Source of the DNA: an uncultured Roseburia sp.
GTDB taxonomy: Bacteria; Bacillota; Clostridia; Lachnospirales; Lachnospiraceae
Assembly: GCA_945787015.1 (NCBI GenBank)
Contig: CALZGM010000007.1
Coordinates: forward strand, 1-64,000
Reading direction: 5' to 3'
DNA: 64,000 nt
Within the stretch, counting starts at the first letter, position 1. Each line of letters starts with the position of its first letter. Made by a program: the position numbers and the translations under genes. This document shows positions 35,462-44,412 of the stretch, one piece after another. The notes beneath the pieces were generated by a model. That model was given only the letters and a program-made list of their open reading frames with translations, was not told where the DNA came from and made no database searches.

Positions 35462-38400
35462 CTACACCCCTTTAAATTCGTTTATCTTAGAAACACTTTC
35501 TGCTAAGCACTGAATCGTTTGGTATTTCATAATATCATTTGGACTTAAGATTAGATTATATTTTTCTAACTCTACACAAATTCTAACAGCCGATATCGAA
35601 TCACCGCCAAGTTCAAAAAAATTAGTTGTAATATCAATCGTATCATAACCTAATATAGAATAATATGCTTCTGCAAGCTGATGTTCCGTTTCAGAATAAA
35701 TACCAGTTTTTCTTCCTTGCAACTTTATATTTTGTGTATATTTTATCTTTTTCTTAACACTCTCCTTATTTGCATTTTTACCTTGAATCATTAGTTTGAT
35801 ATTATCTGTAAACATAAACGGAAGAATATCCATCAGACTATATATTTTACTCTCATAATTAATCTGACCGACAATAACTCTATCAATCTTTTTAAATAAT
35901 AAGAACCAAAATGCATTTAATCCCGATTGCAATGGAAGTTTCATAAATAGAGACGTATCTTCATTATTCATTAATCTCTCATCAAGTCCAATGTCTAACC
36001 ACTCTGGCCAACAAATAACTTGTGAGATACGATTACTGTGGTTTCTATATTCAGAGAAAGCTTCTAAAAAAGAATTTGATATTACATAGCTACTATTCTT
36101 TTTGCCTGATACCAGTGTCATAACAGATGAAAAGGTAACAAAAAAATCTAAATTGTCCTTCTCTGTAAGTTCATCTATAATGGTTGTTCCATAAATCTTT
36201 GGCTTTATTGATTTTTTCAACTCATCAATACTTTGATCTTTAATATATTTTCCACAATCATCGACAGCCAGTTGAACCAAGCCATTAATTGGACCTACCT
36301 CATTACGTATTTGTTCTAAAATCATTTTCGTATTTCTGTAATCTGATATATCACACGAATAGAAGTATAACCTTGCCCCACTACGTTCAATTTCCATAAA
36401 ATATTCTAATTGATTTCGTAAATTGTCATCTGATGTTTCTTCATACATTTTTTCCCATGATTCATGTTCCAAAAAACTTGATCGTGAAATAATAACGATA
36501 TTAACATCTTTGCCCTTAAATAGACTACATAATCTCCGACCAATTCTACCCAAACCGCCTATTAACAAATAAGTTCCATGTTGCTTAATATTAAAATTAT
36601 GGTTCTCAATATCATCCCATTTAATTTGTTCAATCCGTTCTACATATCTAGTATTATCTCGATACCCAACAATAAATTCACTGCTACATGTACTAATCTC
36701 ATCTACGATATTTTCAATGGTACTAGTACTGTCAACATCAATACACCTACAATGTAACGATGAAATTTCCCAATTTATTGTTTTGGCTAACCCAACTAAT
36801 GTAGCAAAACCTGGGTTAAGTACCTCTTCCTTATCTGAAATCACATACGTATTTTCAGTGATTATGCAAACTTCGATTTTTTTTGTTACAATATCAGGTA
36901 ATACTTTTATCAAATTGTAAAACCTGTATATTCCATTATTTAGCGTTTCCTGAATTGTATCCGAATGTTTCAAATTCTTTATTTCGTTTGAGAAACAATT
37001 ATATATAACATGCGTAATATTTCTATGTTCTAGTTCTCGAAATACTTTTTCATAATGTTCTACATCATCCTCTATTAAATAATGATTTTCATCTAGTCTT
37101 TCAAAATGATTACTATACTCAATTAAGATAACTTTCGTAAATCTTTCTTGCGTTTTTTTCAGCATTTCAAATATAAAATCATTATTACTAGAAATGATTA
37201 CACATGTACTATTACTGTCAAATTGAATTAGTGGTTGTTGATTCTCACATTTTCCCCATTTTGGTCTATAAAAAATGTTAGCAGAACTTAGTATCTCTTT
37301 ATTTCGCTTTGGTACATCAAACCAACATCTACTCCTTTTAAAAGGATATACTGGAATACTCAGTCTATATCCTTCACGTCTTTTATATAACCCTTTCCAC
37401 GGTATATTTTCTCCTAGAACATATGAATAGCATAGCCTTCTCATGCAATCTATATTTTCAAAAGCATTGTCTATGTAATACTGCATCCCTTTAAGTACTA
37501 GTTCATCGTTTACTCCAGTCTGAGACAACGTCCACTTTTCGTTTTCAATGAAAGAAGATATCCATATACCCTCATTTATTAATGAGCAAATTTTCTCATC
37601 ATCATTAACAGCATTCTCTAAGAACATTATATCTTTTATCATTTTCAACTTATCTTTCAACATCGGAAGACTTGATGTTATAATAGCTATTCGATATTTC
37701 AGATCCTTTCTGCCCACATTAACTGTATAGCAGAAATTATATAAATCAATATTGTTTTCATATTCAAGGAAACTAATATAATTACTGACAAGATTTTTCA
37801 ACGACTCTACTGATGCTGCTGATATCGTAAATATTAAGTCTTCATATAAATAATCAGTTCTTTTATCATCATTTGGCGCTTCTTCTAAAACAACATGACA
37901 ATTTGTTCCGCTAATTCCAAATGAACTTACTCCACATCTTCTTGGATATTCTTCATCCCACATAGCCAATCTGTTGTTCACATAAACAGAAGAATTCACA
38001 AAATCTATTCGACTATTTGGTTTCTCAAAATGAATACTCGCTGGAAGTTGTTTATTCTTAAGTGCCAAAGCAACTTTAATAATACTTGCCATTCCAGCTG
38101 CACCTAAAGTATGACCAATATTGGTTTTGACAGACCCTACACCACAAAATTGCTTTTTGGAAGTATATCGTCTAAAAGCCCTGTTAATTCCTGATATCTC
38201 AGTTGGATCCCCCAACTTTGTTGCGGTTCCATGCGTTTCTATATATGAAATAGTTTCTGGATTTATTTCAGCACGTTCCCAAGCTTCAACTATAACCATT
38301 TCTTGCGCGGAAGCATTAGGCGCTGTAATTCCTAAAGACTTTCCATCCTGGTTTATAGCACTTGCTTTAATAACTGCATATATATTATCTTTATCACATA

Positions 38401-39196
38401 TAGCCTCAGCTAATGGCTTTAATAAAATTGCACCTACTCCTTCCCCTTGTCCAACTCCATCGCATGCATCATCAAATGTTTTTGCTCTCCCGTCTGATGC
38501 TACAATCCCTATTGAATTAACGACTTGGTTACTAATTGGTAACGTAAATACATTAATTCCACTTGCAATTGCTAAATCACAATCTTTATTCTTAATACTT
38601 ATACACGCCATATGTAGTGCTGACAAAGATGAAGAGCAGGATGTGTCAATTAGAATTGCCGGCCCATGAAAATTCAAATAATATGATAGCCTAGCTGGTA
38701 TCATCGCTGGTAAATTTCCTGAAAAAGAGTCATTCGCTAACTCTGGTGAAATATCCATAATTAAATTCTGATAGGCCTTACAAGTATATTCTGTAGGACA
38801 TCCTGTAAAAATTCCAATTTTTTTGTCATCAAAATCCTCAACGGAATATCCTGAGTCTTCAATTGCATTGTACGATACCTCCAATAATAATCTTTGATTC
38901 GGATCCATTATTTTAGCCTCCTTAGGTGGTATCCGAAAGAATTCATAATCAAACTTATCTATTTCATCTAAAAATGCAGCTTGACGATATACCCTATTTT
39001 CTGGTGCTATCTCCATATAATCTAAATACTCTTCTATATCCCGTTTTCTTTCAGCTGGACACTCTGTTACACAATCTCTTCCATATTTTAGATTAGTCCA
39101 AAATTCACTAACATTATCTGCCTTAGAGAATCTCGCTGAGATTCCAATAATAGCAATATCCATATTTTCACCTTGCTTGTTTTGCATATTATCCAT
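35462..39196 (-). CDS. Polyketide synthase, KS-KR-ACP, no AT
   Basis: A 1,244-residue type I PKS. The ketosynthase runs to about residue 440 with C187 (DTSCSSS), H322 (ETHGTATKLGDP) and H362 (KTNIGHTLGAAG). A linker of about 400 residues follows. The ketoreductase has GGLGRIGRRL and the S1024, Y1037, N1041 triad. The carrier site is S1200 in ELGGDSISAVR. No acyltransferase or dehydratase domain is seen, so it fits the trans-AT mode with the adjacent discrete AT. One module implies one extension and one keto reduction. It overlaps the AT gene end by 8 bp. Confidence 0.93.
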   Translation of the reverse strand: MDNMQNKQGENMDIAIIGISARFSKADNVSEFWTNLKYGRDCVTECPAERKRDIEEYLDYMEIAPENRVYRQAAFLDEIDKFDYEFFRIPPKEAKIMDPNQRLLLEVSYNAIEDSGYSVEDFDDKKIGIFTGCPTEYTCKAYQNLIMDISPELANDSFSGNLPAMIPARLSYYLNFHGPAILIDTSCSSSLSALHMACISIKNKDCDLAIASGINVFTLPISNQVVNSIGIVASDGRAKTFDDACDGVGQGEGVGAILLKPLAEAICDKDNIYAVIKASAINQDGKSLGITAPNASAQEMVIVEAWERAEINPETISYIETHGTATKLGDPTEISGINRAFRRYTSKKQFCGVGSVKTNIGHTLGAAGMASIIKVALALKNKQLPASIHFEKPNSRIDFVNSSVYVNNRLAMWDEEYPRRCGVSSFGISGTNCHVVLEEAPNDDKRTDYLYEDLIFTISAASVESLKNLVSNYISFLEYENNIDLYNFCYTVNVGRKDLKYRIAIITSSLPMLKDKLKMIKDIMFLENAVNDDEKICSLINEGIWISSFIENEKWTLSQTGVNDELVLKGMQYYIDNAFENIDCMRRLCYSYVLGENIPWKGLYKRREGYRLSIPVYPFKRSRCWFDVPKRNKEILSSANIFYRPKWGKCENQQPLIQFDSNSTCVIISSNNDFIFEMLKKTQERFTKVILIEYSNHFERLDENHYLIEDDVEHYEKVFRELEHRNITHVIYNCFSNEIKNLKHSDTIQETLNNGIYRFYNLIKVLPDIVTKKIEVCIITENTYVISDKEEVLNPGFATLVGLAKTINWEISSLHCRCIDVDSTSTIENIVDEISTCSSEFIVGYRDNTRYVERIEQIKWDDIENHNFNIKQHGTYLLIGGLGRIGRRLCSLFKGKDVNIVIISRSSFLEHESWEKMYEETSDDNLRNQLEYFMEIERSGARLYFYSCDISDYRNTKMILEQIRNEVGPINGLVQLAVDDCGKYIKDQSIDELKKSIKPKIYGTTIIDELTEKDNLDFFVTFSSVMTLVSGKKNSSYVISNSFLEAFSEYRNHSNRISQVICWPEWLDIGLDERLMNNEDTSLFMKLPLQSGLNAFWFLLFKKIDRVIVGQINYESKIYSLMDILPFMFTDNIKLMIQGKNANKESVKKKIKYTQNIKLQGRKTGIYSETEHQLAEAYYSILGYDTIDITTNFFELGGDSISAVRICVELEKYNLILSPNDIMKYQTIQCLAESVSKINEFKGV

Positions 39197-40469
39197 TCAT
39201 CCCATCTCCAATATAAGTCTCGAAAAGATCAAATAAACCCGTTTTATATAATATATCCTTAATTAATAACTGTTGTTTTACAGAACTTACTTTCTTTGCA
39301 TTCAACGCACTTATTAACATATTCAATGCCATGTTCATCTCTTCATAATTTGCGCCACAGTCATCTTCACAAAGATTTTTTTGAATCCTTAATAATTTAT
39401 TATAATTCTCTATAACATTTTCCGAAAAATCTTCTTGATCCCAATTCACATTTTTAGTACTAACTATAGTCGAAATACACATTTGAATTAATTTATTTCT
39501 ATTTTCTTTTGTATTATTCGTAAAATAACTTCCAATTGAAGATATAATTTTCTCTATGTTTTGCTGTTCACACTTATCATCGTAAGAATAAACATCAATA
39601 TTTAGGTTGTTAGTCATTAGCATATTCCGTATAACAGTTTGTGGTTTCATTTCTACTATGTTATATACATTATGTTTAGCAATATATTCGATACTTTCTT
39701 TCCATTTAACAGTTTTTGTTAATTGCTCCGATAAATAATATGGTATTTTCTTCTCATCTTGATATGGTTCTGCATTCAAATTTGATATCACAAGATGTTC
39801 AAATGGATAATAAGTGTATTGTATCAACTCCTCCAGAAATTCTTGTTTTATAGGATTCATTAAAGAACAATGAAATGGATTACTCGTGTTTATTTTCATT
39901 ATACGACCACCCATTTTTTCTAACTCCGTTATAGCTTTATCCACGGCCTTATTATGTCCAGATATTATAATTTGTTCATCAGAGTTAATATTTGAAATCT
40001 CAACAATATGGTTTTTTCGCGAAATGTTGCGGCAAACCTCCTCTATCCTTTCTATATCAACACCCATAATTGCGGTCATATAGCCATTCTCTATTACATC
40101 TGCTCCCATTAATCTACCTCGCTTAGTTGCGATTTTTATTGAATCGCTAAACCTTATAGCACCGGAGCAAACTAGTGCAGAAATCTCCCCTAAACTATCT
40201 CCTAATAAATACTTAGGCTTATATTCCGCACCTTGCATTAGAACCCTATAAGATGCAACACTTGTAGTTAATATTGCAGGTTGAACAATTTCACTTTTCG
40301 ATAATACATTTATGTCTCCGTCAAAGCATAACTTACCTAAGTCATACCCAAGTACATGGCTCGCTTCCTCAAATGTTTCTCTTGCAACAATATTATGCCT
40401 ATATAAGTCCTTTCCCATTCCTATGTATTGTGCGCCTTGTCCTGGAAAAGCAATTGCATATTCGTTCAT
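39189..40469 (-). CDS. Discrete (trans-acting) acyltransferase
   Basis: About 426 residues from the ATG after AGAAGGTTAT. The FabD-like core shows IAFPGQGAQYIGMGKDLY, the nucleophile box LLGDSLGEISALV (Ser 92), TKRGRLM with its carboxylate-binding arginine, and NPFHCSLM with the catalytic histidine. The usual histidine of GHSxGE is aspartate here. About 130 extra helical residues follow the AT fold. It probably loads the KS-KR-ACP carrier with malonyl or the hydroxymalonyl unit made by the FkbH cassette; which one cannot be decided from sequence. Confidence 0.86.
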   Translation of the reverse strand: MNEYAIAFPGQGAQYIGMGKDLYRHNIVARETFEEASHVLGYDLGKLCFDGDINVLSKSEIVQPAILTTSVASYRVLMQGAEYKPKYLLGDSLGEISALVCSGAIRFSDSIKIATKRGRLMGADVIENGYMTAIMGVDIERIEEVCRNISRKNHIVEISNINSDEQIIISGHNKAVDKAITELEKMGGRIMKINTSNPFHCSLMNPIKQEFLEELIQYTYYPFEHLVISNLNAEPYQDEKKIPYYLSEQLTKTVKWKESIEYIAKHNVYNIVEMKPQTVIRNMLMTNNLNIDVYSYDDKCEQQNIEKIISSIGSYFTNNTKENRNKLIQMCISTIVSTKNVNWDQEDFSENVIENYNKLLRIQKNLCEDDCGANYEEMNMALNMLISALNAKKVSSVKQQLLIKDILYKTGLFDLFETYIGDGMNG

Positions 40470-40494
40470 ATAACCTTCTGTCTCCCTATATTTT

Positions 40495-41469
40495 TCAAAA
40501 ATCATTTTTCATAATCTGCAATGCTGCTTCAATTATTTCTTCCGCGTTATCAATTATCACATAATCAGAATAATCAAAAATAGGGGCATGTTCATTATTA
40601 TTAATAGAAATAATTATTTTTGCATTTTTCAAACCAACAATATGCTGTTGAGCTCCAGAAATTCCAAATGCAACATAAATATTAGGGGATATACTTATCC
40701 CCGATTGTCCAATTTGTTCTTTTTCATCAATAAGTCTATCTTCAACACTTGCACGTGTACCTCCGACCTTAGCAGAACATCTTTCAGCCAATTCTCTTAA
40801 TTTCATTAACGTCGGGGGTGATTTGATTCCTCGTCCAAATCCAAACACAATCTTGGCATTATCAATAAAATTATTACCTTCGGTTTTATAAATCTCACGA
40901 TTTACCACCTTATACTGTGGCATTGAATCCGTTCGTTCTTCCGTACTATAATACTCAATTACCTCACCACTGCCATACTTCGCATCTTCAATATCAGAAA
41001 AAGAATTCTTTTTTATTGTACACATTTGATACTTCGTATCTTTGCACATTATTTTTACTAGCACAGAATCACTCGCTGCAGCACGTAAAAAGCTATATTT
41101 TCCATCACCCTCATACTCAATACCGATACAATCTGCAATTAATCCACCACCTAATTTCGTTGCTAGCATAGATGCTAACACTTTACATTCAACCGAATCC
41201 AAAAAAGTAATTAATCCAATTTGGTTCTCTACTATTATTTTTTCACAAACGGCCATAGCAGATTGTTCACTGACTCCATGTATTATCTTATGTGCACCAC
41301 CCACATTTATTATTTCAATATATTCTGAAGAACAATTCCCTAAGCAAATAACATACACCATTCCTAATGTTCTCTTACTTAGAATTCTTAGTTTTCTAAC
41401 TACTCTCAATGTATTCATGTGCTCCTTCTCGTCAACACATATAAGAATGGAATTCGCTATCACCTCCAT
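40495..41469 (-). CDS. etfA: Electron-transfer flavoprotein, alpha subunit
   Basis: A 324-residue ETF alpha. The FAD site is well kept: GFGRGIKSP, VGGTRASVEDRL, QIGQSGISISPNIYVAFGISGAQQHIVG and SINNNEHAPIFDYSDY. With the beta subunit, it passes electrons from acyl-CoA dehydrogenases to a quinone or other acceptor. It starts where the beta subunit ends. Having its own ETF inside the cluster suggests the two acyl-CoA dehydrogenases work during synthesis. Confidence 0.92.
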   Translation of the reverse strand: MEVIANSILICVDEKEHMNTLRVVRKLRILSKRTLGMVYVICLGNCSSEYIEIINVGGAHKIIHGVSEQSAMAVCEKIIVENQIGLITFLDSVECKVLASMLATKLGGGLIADCIGIEYEGDGKYSFLRAAASDSVLVKIMCKDTKYQMCTIKKNSFSDIEDAKYGSGEVIEYYSTEERTDSMPQYKVVNREIYKTEGNNFIDNAKIVFGFGRGIKSPPTLMKLRELAERCSAKVGGTRASVEDRLIDEKEQIGQSGISISPNIYVAFGISGAQQHIVGLKNAKIIISINNNEHAPIFDYSDYVIIDNAEEIIEAALQIMKNDF

Positions 41470-42230
41470 TACTGTTCCCCCTGTCTTATAATTTCCAAAA
41501 GTTTTTGAGCTTTTTCTCTTATACTTCCATCTATTAAAATCGAATTTTTTTTCTCTAGATTTTGCCTTATATCAAGTACCTTCGTCTTTGAGCCTCTGCT
41601 ACCACAATATTCTGGAGATATATTAATATCCTTGCTATTCCATACAATAATAGGGATATTTCTTGCTTTTTTCAGACGCACCAAACTCAAGCCATCATTA
41701 ATTTCTAATTTGTTAAACGACAATAGAACAGGTAACGTAGAATCTATTGTTTCTCTAAATTGCCTAATTACCCGAATAAACTGTATTGAAGTATTATTCA
41801 TCCCAGTAATTTTCTCTACTTGAATAAAGCATTGTATACCTAACCTATAAGCCAATCCCACATGAACCTGTCCCGTCTCTCCATCCACTGCACATTTACC
41901 ACACACAATTAAATCATATCTACCTATTTTCTTAATCGCTTCCGCTAATATATATGATGTTGCATAGGTATCTGAACCTGCAAAACACCTATCAGATAGC
42001 AAAACACCTTGGTCAGCCCCCATTGCTAAACAACGAGTTAAAATATATTGAGAATCTTCAGGTCCCATACTAATACATGTTATTTGCAAATCACTTATTT
42101 CTTTTTTTAATCTAATCAAACAAGAAAGTGAATATAAATCATACGGATTAATAACCCATTCGTTACTATTATCAGCCTGTGAATTAACGTATTTTAATCG
42201 AACAGGTTTAATACACACTACTGCATTCAT
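41469..42230 (-). CDS. etfB: Electron-transfer flavoprotein, beta subunit
   Basis: About 253 residues from the ATG after AAGGGGTATTGAA (a longer frame to 42332 overlaps the dehydrogenase and is rejected). Features are MNAVVCIKPV at the start, INPYDLYSLSCLIRLKKE, ISMGPEDSQYILTRCLAMGADQGVLLSD, and the AMP-site-type IVCGKCAVDGETGQVHVGLAYRLG. It forms the heterodimer with the next gene product. Confidence 0.92.
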   Translation of the reverse strand: MNAVVCIKPVRLKYVNSQADNSNEWVINPYDLYSLSCLIRLKKEISDLQITCISMGPEDSQYILTRCLAMGADQGVLLSDRCFAGSDTYATSYILAEAIKKIGRYDLIVCGKCAVDGETGQVHVGLAYRLGIQCFIQVEKITGMNNTSIQFIRVIRQFRETIDSTLPVLLSFNKLEINDGLSLVRLKKARNIPIIVWNSKDINISPEYCGSRGSKTKVLDIRQNLEKKNSILIDGSIREKAQKLLEIIRQGEQ

Positions 42231-42250
42231 TTCAATACCCCTTACTATAC

Positions 42251-43393
42251 TTAAATCATCTCTGACTCTATACTTAACATTTGATAAATTGTGTTTCTTA
42301 ACATCTCGTTTGTTCCGGAATAAACAGAGCACGCCATAGCATCCCTAAGTTCTCGCTCTATTTGATATTCCTTAGTATATCCATATGCCCCATATATTTG
42401 CATAGCATCCTGACACGCCCTTATATAACTTTCGCTAACAAATATTTTAAATATTGCTGCTTCAGTAAACGCACTCTTCCCTTGGTCCTTCAACCATGCA
42501 ATTTTATATAGCATAAGTTTTGATAATTCATAGTTTTTTTTCATATCAGAAATTTTATGTGATACAGCTTGAAATGTCCCAATCTCACGATTGAACTGTT
42601 TTCGAGTATTGGAATACTGAGTGCATTTTTCTATTAAACGTTTCATTGCCCCTACATGTGGCGCAAATTCAAAAATTCTTTCCCATTCAAGTGCAGCCAT
42701 CATAATAAATCTGCCATTCTCGATACTTCCCAATATATTTTTTTCCGGAACTACGCAGTCATCTAAAACAAGTTCGCTTATCGGGCATGAATCAAGACCC
42801 ATTTTTTCTATTTCTTTTCCAACCCTTACCCCTTTATATGTTTTTTCAATTACAAATGCTAATGTCCTCTCCTTATCGTTCTTCTCCTTAGCAAATACTA
42901 TGAACACATCCGCAATTGTGCCATTAGAAATAAACATTTTATTCCCACTTAATACATACCCACTTTCACTTTTCGTAGCCACCGAATTTATATTATAAGC
43001 ATCCGACCCGGAATCACACTCGGTCAATGCAAACGCCCCAATTTTATTTCCTTGGACCATATCATATAGATACTTGTTCTTTAAATAATCTGAACCATAT
43101 AAATATATCAAATTCTGAGCTACCCAAATATGATTATTCACTGCAAAAATAAATCCATTATTATTGCAGGAATACCCCAATGTTTCAAAGATGATTGCTG
43201 CAGTTAAATAGTCTTCATTCATGCCACCATACTCTTCACTCACTACCACCCCTAATAGACCTAGTTCAGCTACCTTTTTCCACATTTCATTAGAAAATTC
43301 ACATATTCCGTCTTTGTCGTTTAATTTGTTCCTTCCAAATGTTTCCACTTCTTTTTTATATTCCATTTGTTCATTCGTTAAATTAAAATTCAT
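42251..43393 (-). CDS. Acyl-CoA dehydrogenase-family enzyme with altered catalytic site
   Basis: About 380 residues from the ATG after GTGGAGGAAGAA. It has VVSEEYGGMNEDYL, FALTECDSGSDAYNINSVA, LSGNKMFISNGTIADV and TRKQFNREIGTFQAVSHKISDM. At the C-terminus the motif reads SVYSGTNEML, where most members have Y-E-G-T; the catalytic glutamate is serine. The enzyme may use another base, as isovaleryl-CoA dehydrogenase does, or carry out a different oxidation. The ETF genes follow at once. It is the first enzyme gene after loaP. Confidence 0.87.
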   Translation of the reverse strand: MNFNLTNEQMEYKKEVETFGRNKLNDKDGICEFSNEMWKKVAELGLLGVVVSEEYGGMNEDYLTAAIIFETLGYSCNNNGFIFAVNNHIWVAQNLIYLYGSDYLKNKYLYDMVQGNKIGAFALTECDSGSDAYNINSVATKSESGYVLSGNKMFISNGTIADVFIVFAKEKNDKERTLAFVIEKTYKGVRVGKEIEKMGLDSCPISELVLDDCVVPEKNILGSIENGRFIMMAALEWERIFEFAPHVGAMKRLIEKCTQYSNTRKQFNREIGTFQAVSHKISDMKKNYELSKLMLYKIAWLKDQGKSAFTEAAIFKIFVSESYIRACQDAMQIYGAYGYTKEYQIERELRDAMACSVYSGTNEMLRNTIYQMLSIESEMI

Positions 43394-43446
43394 TTCTTCC
43401 TCCACTTAATACCAGTCTCTTTTCGTGATTTGGTACCTTTATAATT

Positions 43447-43986
43447 TTAATGATATTGCTTTTCAACAATCTCCAAACCAGTTTTAATCTGCTTATTTTC
43501 TTCCATAATCCTTATCTCCACCAACGCTTCTCTTTTATGTCGATAAATCTTTATAATCTTATTTTCCATTCCCTTTAATGGTCCCTCTTTTATTATTAGT
43601 TTCCCCTTTTCAATAATTCCCCATGAGTTTTCTATGTAATAATCATTATTGAGCAAAATAAAAAGAGCCGACTTCTCGTGCTCCCTCAATGATATTTCTT
43701 CTGAATCTCCATACCCTAGCAATCGTATGATATTAGATGTTTTATATATAATTCTCATAATTTGTTCCCTAAATATCCTGTCCGGAAGCTCAGACTCCAC
43801 AAATACATAGCCAGGAAATAAAGGTACCTTTTCCGTGTTAGTTACCCCATTCTTTTTAAACTTTCTTTCCATCATTGGAACAAAGACAAACGATTGATTT
43901 AAATCCAAGAATGCTTTTAATTGCCGAACTACATTGTCTTCTTTTCCACTAATGACGTAAATAACATAACAATACTTCTTTTTCAT
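43447..43986 (-). CDS. loaP: LoaP-type NusG paralogue (processive antiterminator)
   Basis: A 179-residue NusG-family protein. The NGN domain is YVIYVISGKEDNVVRQLKAFLD, LFPGYVFVESEL and NIIRLLGYGDSEEISLREHEK; the C-terminal KOW domain has IIKEGPLKGMENKIIKIYRHKREALVEIR. LoaP proteins sit at the head of long Firmicute biosynthetic operons and let RNA polymerase pass terminators after reading a leader RNA element. Here it precedes about 29 kb of co-directional genes. It lies 54 bp before the first enzyme gene. Confidence 0.87.
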   Translation of the reverse strand: MKKKYCYVIYVISGKEDNVVRQLKAFLDLNQSFVFVPMMERKFKKNGVTNTEKVPLFPGYVFVESELPDRIFREQIMRIIYKTSNIIRLLGYGDSEEISLREHEKSALFILLNNDYYIENSWGIIEKGKLIIKEGPLKGMENKIIKIYRHKREALVEIRIMEENKQIKTGLEIVEKQYH

Positions 43987-44412
43987 TTATTCTTCCATTT
44001 CTATATTATTCCAAAAGCATAGCTTCGCCATCACGCCTATTTTAAATACGCGCCTGAAGAACTCTATGTATCCTATTTTATCATTAACGCGCCCCACCGT
44101 CGTTTAAATCAAAATAAGAATTTAAATAACACTTTTCCCAAAATATAATATCAGATTTTGAAATTTCATTATTCTTCTATGCAATAAATTACAATAGAAT
44201 TTAATATCTCATTCTCTATCCATTCTATCGTAATCTATTTAAAAATAAAACATGCTAAAGGTATATATAATTCATGCTAAAGTACATATTATTATATAAT
44301 TGCTCTTATCTTCCAAATACATGTACTGATACCGCTTATGTTGTCTATTAATCCATAAAAATTATTTCGACGAATAAACATACGTCTGCAACATACCTAT
44401 ATTATTCCCAGC
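43987..44412 (-). promoter_or_regulatory. Leader and promoter region of the biosynthetic operon
   Basis: A 426-bp gap upstream of loaP. Behind the direct repeat at 44251-44282 a weak -35 (TTTTAT, 44250-44245) stands 17 bp from TAGAAT (44227-44222). That would give a leader of about 230 nt. The part nearest loaP is unusually G-rich for this region (GGTGGGGCGCG, AGGCGCG, AGGCGTGATGGCG), and could hold the RNA structure LoaP reads. The promoter reading is an inference. Confidence 0.5.
44251..44282. promoter_or_regulatory. Perfect direct repeat, candidate LytTR (AgrA-like) operator
   Basis: CATGCTAAAG occurs at 44251-44260 and again at 44273-44282, a 10-bp direct repeat with a 12-bp spacer (22-bp period, two helical turns). 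This is the geometry of AgrA/LytTR-regulator sites. The downstream repeat abuts a poor -35 element, as in activator-dependent promoters. The window's LytTR regulator at 8936-9661 is the natural candidate. Confidence 0.55.

Noticed and set aside
40470..40505. Longer N-terminus of the acyltransferase
   Set aside because: The upstream ATG overlaps the ETF alpha end and has no ribosome site; the start at 40469 is followed directly by the conserved FPGQG fold.
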